From contig JBBDWK010000008.1 of assembly GCA_040902885.1 (NCBI GenBank), positions 1 through 49,620 of the forward strand: 49,620 nucleotides of DNA, in the 5' to 3' direction. A program made the translations under genes and the position numbers. The notes under the pieces are model-generated. The model was given only the letters and a program-made list of their open reading frames with translations. It was not told the origin of the DNA and made no database searches. Positions 8,666-15,181 of this stretch are shown piece after piece; within the stretch, counting starts at the first letter, position 1, and each line of letters begins with the position of its first letter. Source of the stretch: JBBDWK01 sp040902885. Its GTDB lineage: Bacteria; Acidobacteriota; Terriglobia; Bryobacterales; Bryobacteraceae.

Positions 8666-10957
8666 TCATTGGGCCCCGATAGCGATGGGTTCCTTAAAAC
8701 TCGTCACCATGTTTTGCGCCAGGCGCATTTCCGCCAATGAAAGCAGAAAGGCCAAGGTGGATTCCGCTCCCTGATTCCCATTGACCCGATCCACGTGCAA
8801 TCCATCGCGACAGCCGCCGCTCTCGGGCGAGTAGAGATCCAAGCCGAGATCGTTCCAGCCGATGAACCAGTCGAAGGCGCGTTGCGCCTGTTCGTACCAC
8901 CAGAAGTCCGATGTGGTGCGATAGGCTTCGAGGCAAGCTGAGACCATGGCTTGTGCCTCGACGGGCTGCTGGTCAAAATTCGCGCGCGTGCCGCCATGAT
9001 GGTAGAACCCGTTGCTGCCAATGGGCCGAAAGTGACCCTTCTCGGAGATTTGTAACTCGTTCAGCCAGCGTAATGCGCGCAAGCCTTGCTCAAAGGCCGC
9101 CGGTTGTCCGGTCGCGCGTCCGCTCAGAATCAAGGCATGGGCGAGCTTCGCATTATCGTAAGATAGTTCCTCTTCAAACCAGCACCAGCCCGGCTTGGCA
9201 TTCCTTTCGAAAAGTTCCATGAGACGGCAAGTGAGTATCTCGCGGGTCTGGTTGACGAGGCTGTCACCCCTCAAGCGGCGCAGGTATTCGTGGATACCGA
9301 TCAGGCAGAACGCCCAGGCTCGCGGCGACGTGAACTCCGTCATCCCCGGCAATGCCAGCGCGAAGAGTTGTCCAGTCATCATCTGGAAGCTCCGCAGGGG
9401 CGACCTGCCCACCCCGGCGCCCAGCGCCCAGAGTGCCCGGCCGTGACAGTCCTCGGACCCTTGTTCATCGAGCCAGCGGCGGTCAAAGCTCATGTGGTTG
9501 TGAAAGCGCTTCGTCTCGAAATTGAACGCGTGATGGAGAAACGCCGCGCACGTAGTAGCGACGCTCCGCACGCCTTCGGGGTCCCCTCCCAATTCACCCA
9601 GTTGCATCGCGAGAACGAACGCCCGCGCATTATCGTCGGTGCAATAGCCTTCGGAAAAATTGGGAACGCTGAAAACGGCGTGTTGAAAGACTCCCGTGGA
9701 ATCAGTCATTCGGGAGAGATGACTCAACTTAAGCTCAGGCAGTTCGCGCGGCTTCCGGTCGAGTGTCTTGGTGGCGAGAGACTTTCGAGACCGCGCCGCT
9801 CCTTCCAGCCGCGACGACTCGAACGAACGCATGTACTGTTCTGCGACGTTGCTCCACACCATGTCGCGGCCAATCCGATAGGCGTTCTTACGCATGGCGT
9901 GCCGGCGCGTATCGTCGCGGAGCAAGCCAATCACCTCGCGTGCGATGGCCGCCGCATCCCCGAACGGCACCAACACGCCTCGGTCCTCCGCCAACAATTC
10001 CGCAGCGTGCCAATATGGCGTGGAAATCACCGCTTTGCCGGAGCCGAACGTGTAGGCTAGTGTGCCCGACGTGATCTGCGCTTCGTTGAGGTAAGGCGTG
10101 ATGTATAGGTCCGCGGCGCCGATGAACTCCTTTAGGTTTTCAAGGTCCACGAACTGGTTATAGAAAATGACATTCTTCTCGATCCTGTTCTTTTTGGCGA
10201 GGATTTCGAGACTGAGCCGGTAGGCTTCGCCCTGCTCGCGCAGCTCGTTGGGATGCGTAGCGCCCAGGATAATGTAAACCACGTCGGGAAACTCCGCCAG
10301 AACATCGGGCAGTGCGTTGAGCACATATTCGATTCCCTTGTTCGGTGAAAGCAGGCCAAACGTGAGAAGCACGACTCGTCCTTCCACGCCGAACTGGTCC
10401 TTGAAATACGTCGGATCGACGAATCCTACATCGGGAATCCCATGCGCGATCAGATCGATTTTCGCCAATGGCGCTTCGTAGATGTCCTGCAACATCCGTC
10501 GCCCGCGCTCAGTCATGACCACGACCCGTGTCGAGAGGGAGATCAGCTCCTGCATGACGCGCCGTTGATCGGTTCTCGGCTCGCGCAAGACGGTATGAAG
10601 CGTCGTGACGACAGGCATCCTCAGTTCGCGCAGGAATGCCAGGATGTGGCCGCCGGCAGGCCCGCCGAAAATACCGAACTCGTGCTGCAAGCAGACCATG
10701 TCTACGTTGCTGATGTTGAGGAAGTCCGCGGCACGTAGATAGGACGGCAAGTCCTGCTCCTCAATCTCAAAGCGAACTACTTCCGGGTACTCGTAGCCGC
10801 CCTTGATGTCGTTCACCGACACTGAGAAACACTGGCTTTGGGGATGCGCGGCCGCGACGGCCGCCAGCAGGTCGGACGTGAACGTGGCGATACCGCATTT
10901 GCGCGGCAAATGGTCGCCGACGAAAGCGATTTTTCGAACTTTAGACGTTTCTTTCAT
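8666..10957 (-). CDS. GT4 glycosyltransferase fused to a C-terminal alpha/alpha-barrel-like domain
   Basis: 763 residues; AAGGA lies 8 bases before the ATG. Residues 1-390 are a GT4 glycosyltransferase (GDHLPRKCGIATFT near the start, QHEFGIFGG, FGLLSPNKGIEYVL, then YLNEAQITSGTLAYTFGSGK). From about residue 420 a second domain follows (SVPNFSEGYCTDDNARAF, SEDCHGRALWALG, WCWFEEELSYDNAKLAHAL), whose repeated helices and acidic/aromatic motifs resemble (alpha/alpha)6-barrel glycoside hydrolases. The fusion suggests making and trimming, or sensing, one glycan. It starts 42 bases after the XRE regulator gene, so that gene probably heads this operon. Confidence 0.88.
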   Translation of the reverse strand: MKETSKVRKIAFVGDHLPRKCGIATFTSDLLAAVAAAHPQSQCFSVSVNDIKGGYEYPEVVRFEIEEQDLPSYLRAADFLNISNVDMVCLQHEFGIFGGPAGGHILAFLRELRMPVVTTLHTVLREPRTDQRRVMQELISLSTRVVVMTERGRRMLQDIYEAPLAKIDLIAHGIPDVGFVDPTYFKDQFGVEGRVVLLTFGLLSPNKGIEYVLNALPDVLAEFPDVVYIILGATHPNELREQGEAYRLSLEILAKKNRIEKNVIFYNQFVDLENLKEFIGAADLYITPYLNEAQITSGTLAYTFGSGKAVISTPYWHAAELLAEDRGVLVPFGDAAAIAREVIGLLRDDTRRHAMRKNAYRIGRDMVWSNVAEQYMRSFESSRLEGAARSRKSLATKTLDRKPRELPELKLSHLSRMTDSTGVFQHAVFSVPNFSEGYCTDDNARAFVLAMQLGELGGDPEGVRSVATTCAAFLHHAFNFETKRFHNHMSFDRRWLDEQGSEDCHGRALWALGAGVGRSPLRSFQMMTGQLFALALPGMTEFTSPRAWAFCLIGIHEYLRRLRGDSLVNQTREILTCRLMELFERNAKPGWCWFEEELSYDNAKLAHALILSGRATGQPAAFEQGLRALRWLNELQISEKGHFRPIGSNGFYHHGGTRANFDQQPVEAQAMVSACLEAYRTTSDFWWYEQAQRAFDWFIGWNDLGLDLYSPESGGCRDGLHVDRVNGNQGAESTLAFLLSLAEMRLAQNMVTSFKEPIAIGAQ

Positions 10958-10999
10958 GAAGCATTCCTTTGCGGCCGAGCGGGCCCCGCCCTGCTTCGA

Positions 11000-11878
11000 T
11001 CAATCCGATTCTCCGGATTGCGCTGCGGGCGGGAAATGAAGCGGATCCCTCAGGTTTTGCAGCTCCCGGTAATAATAGATTGGGGAAGGTTGCTTTCCTC
11101 TGAACTTCAGCGCCTTCAGAAACTCGATTTCCTCCTCGGTGGCATCGCCGCTTAAGGACGCATCCTTTAGGAATTGCTCAAGCCCTGGTTCTACGGCGAA
11201 AGGCTGTTGAGGCTCCTGTTCGGCAAACTCTAGTCGCTTCAGGCTGGCAGCCGCAAGCCGGTGGTTTAGGACAACTTCCATGCCGAAGGTCCTAAGATCG
11301 ATATCCCAGGAGTCGATCATCGGATCCAGGAAGGAGATGCAGTTTTCAACAGAGACGTTGAAGACGTCTGTGTCCAGGAACTCGAGAATGGCAACGCGCA
11401 TTTGCTCGTAGCTGCGATGGCTGAGTTGGGCCATCAGGCGCAGCCATTCTTCGCTCCGCAATTCCTCTTTGGCAACTCCGTGGGCAACATCCAGGAGCTT
11501 TTGAGTGACCAGGCGTTCGAGTTCGCCGAACGGCTCCTTCTCAAAGATCCTGCGCAGTTCTTTTTGCCTGGCGGGATCGCATTTGCGCAGAATTAGCTCT
11601 CGACACTCTTTGAATAGAGGCTGCGGGGGCTCCGCCGCTTTTTTCCTCAATTCCTCCTTCCGCTGCAGGTCCGCCAGATTCGAAAGTTCACCGCTTGGGA
11701 GCCTCAGGACCCGGCCGATTTTCTCGTAGATGTCGGTGCGCCCAGGCGCGGGAGGGGCCTTCTTCCGGGCCAGCAGCTGTGAGATGTACGATTCGGTCAC
11801 TTGAGCGGCAGCAGCGAGATCCTTCTGCTCAAGGCCAAGTTCCTTTAAACGGTGCCGAATCAATAGGGAAACATCCAC
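11000..11878 (-). CDS. XRE-family regulator with long helical C-terminal domain
   Basis: 292 residues. Residues 5-65 are a Cro/CI-type helix-turn-helix (IRHRLKELGLEQKDLAAAAQ, then ESYISQLLARKK). The remaining 220 residues are helical, with no recognised ligand or peptidase domain; a Leu/Phe-rich stretch at about 150-240 could be a sensor or dimerisation part. It is first in the leftward glycan operon and divergent from the groESL set, with matching dyads between them, so autoregulation and control of both arms is the simplest reading. Only a weak ribosome site (AGGA, 12 bases upstream) is seen. Confidence 0.85.
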   Translation of the reverse strand: MDVSLLIRHRLKELGLEQKDLAAAAQVTESYISQLLARKKAPPAPGRTDIYEKIGRVLRLPSGELSNLADLQRKEELRKKAAEPPQPLFKECRELILRKCDPARQKELRRIFEKEPFGELERLVTQKLLDVAHGVAKEELRSEEWLRLMAQLSHRSYEQMRVAILEFLDTDVFNVSVENCISFLDPMIDSWDIDLRTFGMEVVLNHRLAAASLKRLEFAEQEPQQPFAVEPGLEQFLKDASLSGDATEEEIEFLKALKFRGKQPSPIYYYRELQNLRDPLHFPPAAQSGESD

Positions 11879-11901
11879 TGGAGCGTCCTGTTTGCTTGTA
11901 C

Positions 11902-11919
11902 TTAACTGTAATTGGTCAA
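11902..11919. promoter_or_regulatory. operator-like dyad O2 (leftward side)
   Basis: TTAACT-GTAATT-GGTCAA: the left half matches O1 exactly, the right half is an imperfect mirror. With flanking bases the shared run GTACTTAACTG occurs in both. It lies just downstream of the predicted leftward transcription start, where a bound repressor would block the XRE-glycan operon. Binding by the XRE protein is inference. Confidence 0.5.
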
Positions 11920-11928
11920 CCAGACAGT

Positions 11929-11956
11929 ATTATTTTGCCACAAACGCCCTTGACAA
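11929..11956 (-). promoter_or_regulatory. leftward sigma70-type promoter for the XRE-glycan operon
   Basis: Reading leftward: TTGTCA at 11956-11951, 16 bases, then AATAAT at 11934-11929, each five of six to consensus. The predicted start is near 11922, 44 bases before the XRE start codon. Its -35 box overlaps the rightward -35 box almost completely, so polymerase may be able to fire in only one direction at a time. Confidence 0.5.
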
Positions 11957-11978
11957 GCAAGTGTACTTAACTGATAAT
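11950..11978 (+). promoter_or_regulatory. rightward sigma70-type promoter for the membrane peptide-groESL set
   Basis: TTGACA at 11950-11955 (consensus), exactly 17 bases, then GATAAT at 11973-11978 (five of six). This is the strongest promoter match noticed in the window. The -10 box is the spacer of operator O1, so occupancy of O1 should shut it. The leader to the first gene is about 95 bases. No CIRCE element (the HrcA site usual for groESL) was seen. Confidence 0.7.
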
Positions 11979-11984
11979 AGTTAA
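11967..11984. promoter_or_regulatory. operator-like dyad O1 on the rightward -10 box
   Basis: TTAACT-GATAAT-AGTTAA is a perfect six-base inverted repeat with a six-base centre, and the centre is itself the -10 box of the rightward promoter. O1 and O2 centres are 65 bases apart. Such a dyad fits a dimeric XRE-family repressor; the neighbouring regulator is the obvious candidate, by position. Confidence 0.65.
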
Positions 11985-12080
11985 CGTCTGAGCGCTTCTG
12001 CCCACTCGCAGATCATCTGAACTAAGTCAGGAGATCTGATCCCGTTCCCTTAGGTCACCCCGACAACCGAGGAGGTTGCG

Positions 12081-12305
12081 ATGTTCGATTCCCCCCAGAA
12101 GTCCACAGGGACCCAGTACACCATGACGGTCGCGTTGCTCATCCTGGCCTTCATCTTCAGTCCCGCCGTACTGATCGCGTCCCGCCCGGTTGGGTACGCT
12201 TCCATTTCGTTTGCCATCGCTTGCAGTTCGTTGTGTGCGGCCTTGGCCTGGGTCAATTGGAAAAAGTACTCGGAACTGACCATCCCTTCGATCGCGACTG
12301 AGTAG
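12081..12305 (+). CDS. two-helix small membrane protein
   Basis: 74 residues with a strong ribosome site (GAGGAGG, 5 bases before ATG). Two hydrophobic segments are clear: TMTVALLILAFIFSPAVLIA and YASISFAIACSSLCAALAWV, joined by a short polar turn (SRPVG), with a basic stretch after the second (NWKKY). No family is recognised. It is the first gene after the strong operator-controlled promoter and precedes groES by about 70 bases, so it should be co-expressed with the chaperonin. An inner-membrane location is likely. Confidence 0.7.
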   Translation: MFDSPQKSTGTQYTMTVALLILAFIFSPAVLIASRPVGYASISFAIACSSLCAALAWVNWKKYSELTIPSIATE

Positions 12306-12372
12306 TTGCGATCAAGGGCTAGGAAAGCAGCGCGACGATGATTACGCGCAGATTTAAATGGAGGCTAGGAAC

Positions 12373-12687
12373 ATGAAGATTCGACCCTTATACGACCGCA
12401 TCGTGGTGAAGCGGATCGAGGAACAGGAAACCACGCGGAACGGCATCGTCATCCCCGATTCCGCCAAGGAGAAACCGCAAGAGGGCGAGGTCATTGCCGT
12501 CGGCCATGGCAAGAGGCTCGAGGACGGCAACTTGGTTGCCCTCGACGTCAAAGTCGGCGACCGTGTCCTCTTTGGCAAGTACTCCGGCAGCGACACCAAG
12601 CTGGATGGCACTGAGTACATCATCATGCGCGAGGACGATGTCCTCGGCGTTCTGGATTCGGCTGCCCAGGCTAAGAAAGCTGGCTAA
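12373..12687 (+). CDS. groES: GroES co-chaperonin
   Basis: 104 residues from the second ATG of the open frame (MKIRPLYDRIVVKRIEEQET). Typical GroES: mobile-loop region around residues 15-30 (EEQETTRNGIVIPDSAKEKP), then GEVIAVGHGKR and KVGDRVLFGKYSG, ending with the DVLGV strand. It is slightly longer than usual because of a tail (LDSAAQAKKAG). It caps GroEL to close the folding chamber. It lies 29 bases before groEL. Confidence 0.95.
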   Translation: MKIRPLYDRIVVKRIEEQETTRNGIVIPDSAKEKPQEGEVIAVGHGKRLEDGNLVALDVKVGDRVLFGKYSGSDTKLDGTEYIIMREDDVLGVLDSAAQAKKAG

Positions 12688-12716
12688 TTCAAATTCGACT
12701 CACAAGGAAACCACCT

Positions 12717-14318
12717 ATGGCAAAGCAGATTATTTATAGTGACGAGTCCCGTCAGGCGATCTTGCGCGGCGTCAACCAACTCGCGGAAGCAGTCAAAGTA
12801 ACACTCGGCCCCAAGGGGCGAAATGTTGTTCTCGAAAAGAAGTTCGGCGGACCCTCGATCACCAAAGACGGTGTAACGGTGGCGAAGGAGATCGAGCTGA
12901 AAGATCCGCTCGAGAATATGGGCGCCCAGATGGTGCGCGAGGTCGCGTCGAAGACGTCTGACGTTGCCGGCGACGGCACCACCACGGCCACGATTCTGGC
13001 CCAGGCGATCTTCCGCGAGGGCGTCAAAGCGGTGACCGCGGGCGCGAACCCGATGGCCGTCAAGCGCGGCATCGATAAGGCGGTCGAAGTGGCCGTCGAG
13101 GAAATCAAGAAGCTCTCCAAGCCCGTCTCCGGCGACATGATCGCCCAGGTGGGCCGTATTTCCGCCAATAGCGATTCCACCATCGGCGACGTCATCGCCG
13201 AAGCGATGAAGAAGGTGGGCAAGGACGGCGTGATCACAGTCGAAGAATCCAAGACCATGACCACCGAGCTCGCGACCGTGGATGGCATGCAATTCGATCG
13301 CGGCTACCTTTCACCGTACTTTGTGACCGACCCCGAGCGCATGGAATGCGTTCTGGAAGATCCTTACATCCTGATCCACGAAAAGAAGATCAACAGCATG
13401 AAGGACGTGCTTCCGATTCTTGAGCAAATCGCTCGCGCGGGCAAGCCGTTACTGGTGATCTCCGAGGAAGTGGAGGGCGAAGCCTTGGCCACGCTCGTAG
13501 TCAACAAGCTCCGGGGAACGCTAAACGTCTGCGCGGTGAAGGCGCCGGGCTTTGGCGACCGCCGCAAGGCGATGCTGGAAGATATTTCGATCCTGACTGG
13601 CGGCAAGGCCATTATGGAAGAGACCGGCATCAAGCTCGAAGGCGTTCAGTTGGCCGATCTGGGCCGCGCCAAGCGCGTTACCGTGGACAAAGACAACACC
13701 ACCATCATCGACGGCGCTGGAATCCAGAAGAACATCGAAGGCCGGATCAAGCAACTCCGGACCCAGGTCGAGGAGACCACCTCGGATTATGATCGCGAGA
13801 AATTGCAGGAGCGGCTGGCGAAGCTGGCCGGCGGCGTGGCGATCATCAAAGTAGGCGCCGCAACCGAGACCGAAATGAAGGAAAAGAAGGCGCGAGTGGA
13901 GGACGCTCTGCATGCCACACGCGCGGCGGTCGAGGAAGGCATCGTACCGGGCGGCGGCGTTTCGCTGCTACGAGCCTCCATCGCACTCGAGAAGCTGAAG
14001 CTCGAAGGCGACGAGCAATTCGGCGTCGCCATCGTGCGCCGCGCTTGCGAAGAGCCTATCCGCCAGATCGTGCTCAACGGCGGAACCGAGGGCGCCATCG
14101 TGGTCGAGAAGATCAAGACCCAGCACGATGCGAATTTCGGCTTCAACGCCGCGACCGGCGAGTATGAGGATCTGGTGAAAGCCGGTGTCATCGATCCCGC
14201 GAAAGTAACTCGCACGGCTCTGCAGAATGCCTCTTCCATAGCCTCTCTCATGCTTACGACTGAAGCCATGGTTTGCGGGGTTGTCGAGGAGTTGGAAGGC
14301 GAAGCCCGGCGGTATTGA
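12717..14318 (+). CDS. groEL: GroEL chaperonin lacking the Gly-Gly-Met tail
   Basis: 533 residues. All chaperonin signatures are present: KVTLGPKGRNV, the nucleotide-site GDGTTTA with Asp86, apical-domain stretches (GYLSPYF, LLVISEEVEGEAL, KAPGFGDRRK) and VEEGIVPGGGVSLLRA. Typical GroELs are about 545 residues and end in Gly-Gly-Met repeats that line the cavity floor; this one stops at LEGEARRY after the last helix, with no repeat. It is probably an accessory paralogue, since it sits under an XRE-type operator rather than CIRCE. Whether a housekeeping groESL exists elsewhere cannot be seen. Confidence 0.96.
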   Translation: MAKQIIYSDESRQAILRGVNQLAEAVKVTLGPKGRNVVLEKKFGGPSITKDGVTVAKEIELKDPLENMGAQMVREVASKTSDVAGDGTTTATILAQAIFREGVKAVTAGANPMAVKRGIDKAVEVAVEEIKKLSKPVSGDMIAQVGRISANSDSTIGDVIAEAMKKVGKDGVITVEESKTMTTELATVDGMQFDRGYLSPYFVTDPERMECVLEDPYILIHEKKINSMKDVLPILEQIARAGKPLLVISEEVEGEALATLVVNKLRGTLNVCAVKAPGFGDRRKAMLEDISILTGGKAIMEETGIKLEGVQLADLGRAKRVTVDKDNTTIIDGAGIQKNIEGRIKQLRTQVEETTSDYDREKLQERLAKLAGGVAIIKVGAATETEMKEKKARVEDALHATRAAVEEGIVPGGGVSLLRASIALEKLKLEGDEQFGVAIVRRACEEPIRQIVLNGGTEGAIVVEKIKTQHDANFGFNAATGEYEDLVKAGVIDPAKVTRTALQNASSIASLMLTTEAMVCGVVEELEGEARRY

Positions 14319-14339
14319 ATCTCCGGAAGGAGCGTAAAG

Positions 14340-14687
14340 ATGCAGTTCATTCTCACAGGGTTCACTCACAATACAGGATTCCGCGTGTTCGCTTTTCAGG
14401 GCATTGCCGGGGATCGAACGCGGACGCCATTTACGGTTAGGACGGATCTTGCGCTCATTCGGAGATATGGCATTCGCATACAGGAGCTTCCGCTGTTGTG
14501 CCGGAGGCTCCTGGAGCAACGTGACGAAGGCGAGCAGGAGCGCACAATGACTTTCACCGAAGAGGGGATGCGTCTGCATGCGGACAACTGCGCAGCGGAA
14601 CGAGATGCGGCGAAGAAACGGAAGCCAGCGCGCAGGCCTCCTCCCACCAGCCAGACCGGATCTGGTTGGAGAGTTCCACAGCGGTAG
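14340..14687 (+). CDS. hypothetical protein downstream of groEL
   Basis: 115 residues, start set by a good ribosome site (AAGGAG, 7 bases before ATG). The N-terminal half is folded-looking (MQFILTGFTHNTGFRVFAF, then DLALIRRYGIRIQELPLLC); it predicts a short beta strand, then helices with the stretch TFTEEGMRLHADNC. The C-terminal 25 residues are basic and Pro-rich. No family is recognised. It begins 21 bases after groEL, so it belongs to the same transcript. Confidence 0.65.
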   Translation: MQFILTGFTHNTGFRVFAFQGIAGDRTRTPFTVRTDLALIRRYGIRIQELPLLCRRLLEQRDEGEQERTMTFTEEGMRLHADNCAAERDAAKKRKPARRPPPTSQTGSGWRVPQR

Positions 14688-14708
14688 TGGATGTGCGGAA
14701 GGGTATGG

Positions 14709-14936
14709 ATGAATAAAAGATTGGCAAAGCGGCACAAGCGTCAGGTTTCCCGCGCGAGAGAACAGGTAAGGCTTTCAGAGCCTGACGTGAGGACACCGGA
14801 ACAGATTAAGGCCGCCCGGGCGGCAAGCCGCCCGGCTGGCGGCCGTGGCAGCAATGCCAATGTACAAAACTCCGCGCCGTCATTCAGAAATAGCCACGCC
14901 CGTGGGAGCGGGAGTGCGGCGAAAACCGACGTTTAG
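14709..14936 (+). CDS. small basic hypothetical protein
   Basis: 75 residues from the ATG at 14709 (GGAAGGG just upstream). The N-terminus is strongly basic (MNKRLAKRHKRQVSRAREQV), followed by LSEPDVRTPEQIKAARAASR and a disordered Gly/Ser/Asn-rich tail. The charge suggests nucleic-acid or chaperone contact; I do not recognise a named family, though similar small proteins seem familiar from acidobacterial genomes (recollection only). It is part of the groEL-downstream string. Confidence 0.6.
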   Translation: MNKRLAKRHKRQVSRAREQVRLSEPDVRTPEQIKAARAASRPAGGRGSNANVQNSAPSFRNSHARGSGSAAKTDV

Positions 14937-14939
14937 GGC

Positions 14940-15140
14940 ATGCTCGTGATGAATGAGGCTCAGAAACCTGTGTTCTCCGTACGCTGTCCACATTGCAAAT
15001 CTGTCGAGTTTAGAGGAGTGGGCGCCCGAAACGCTGTCGAGAGCGCTCTCCACTGGATTCTTCTGCCCTACCGGTGCTCTCTTTGCGGACGTCACTTTTT
15101 CCTGTTTCGATGGCGAGCTCCCGTCGAGGGGACCGCTTAA
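14940..15140 (+). CDS. small zinc-ribbon protein
   Basis: 66 residues (ATG at 14949 is an alternative start). Two paired cysteines, CPHC at about residues 16-19 and CSLC about 30 residues later, flank a hydrophobic helix (AVESALHWILLPY) and precede an aromatic end (GRHFFLFRW). This is a four-Cys zinc ribbon, perhaps membrane-attached through the aromatic tail. It ends the rightward operon that starts with the membrane peptide. No partner or substrate can be named. Confidence 0.65.
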   Translation: MLVMNEAQKPVFSVRCPHCKSVEFRGVGARNAVESALHWILLPYRCSLCGRHFFLFRWRAPVEGTA

Positions 15141-15166
15141 GATCGCGGGATATGCCCTGCGCCCGT

Positions 15167-15181
15167 GCCTGAGCCTCAGGC
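15167..15181. terminator. hairpin between convergent genes
   Basis: GCCTGA, GCC, TCAGGC: a perfect six-base stem at the meeting point of the rightward small-gene operon and the end of the leftward ThDP enzyme gene, whose stop lies in the right arm. It has no T-run, so terminator function is weakly supported. Confidence 0.3.

Noticed and set aside
12050..12283. Minus-strand frame opposite the small membrane protein
   Set aside because: The plus-strand gene has a strong ribosome site and two clear membrane helices; the other strand has neither.
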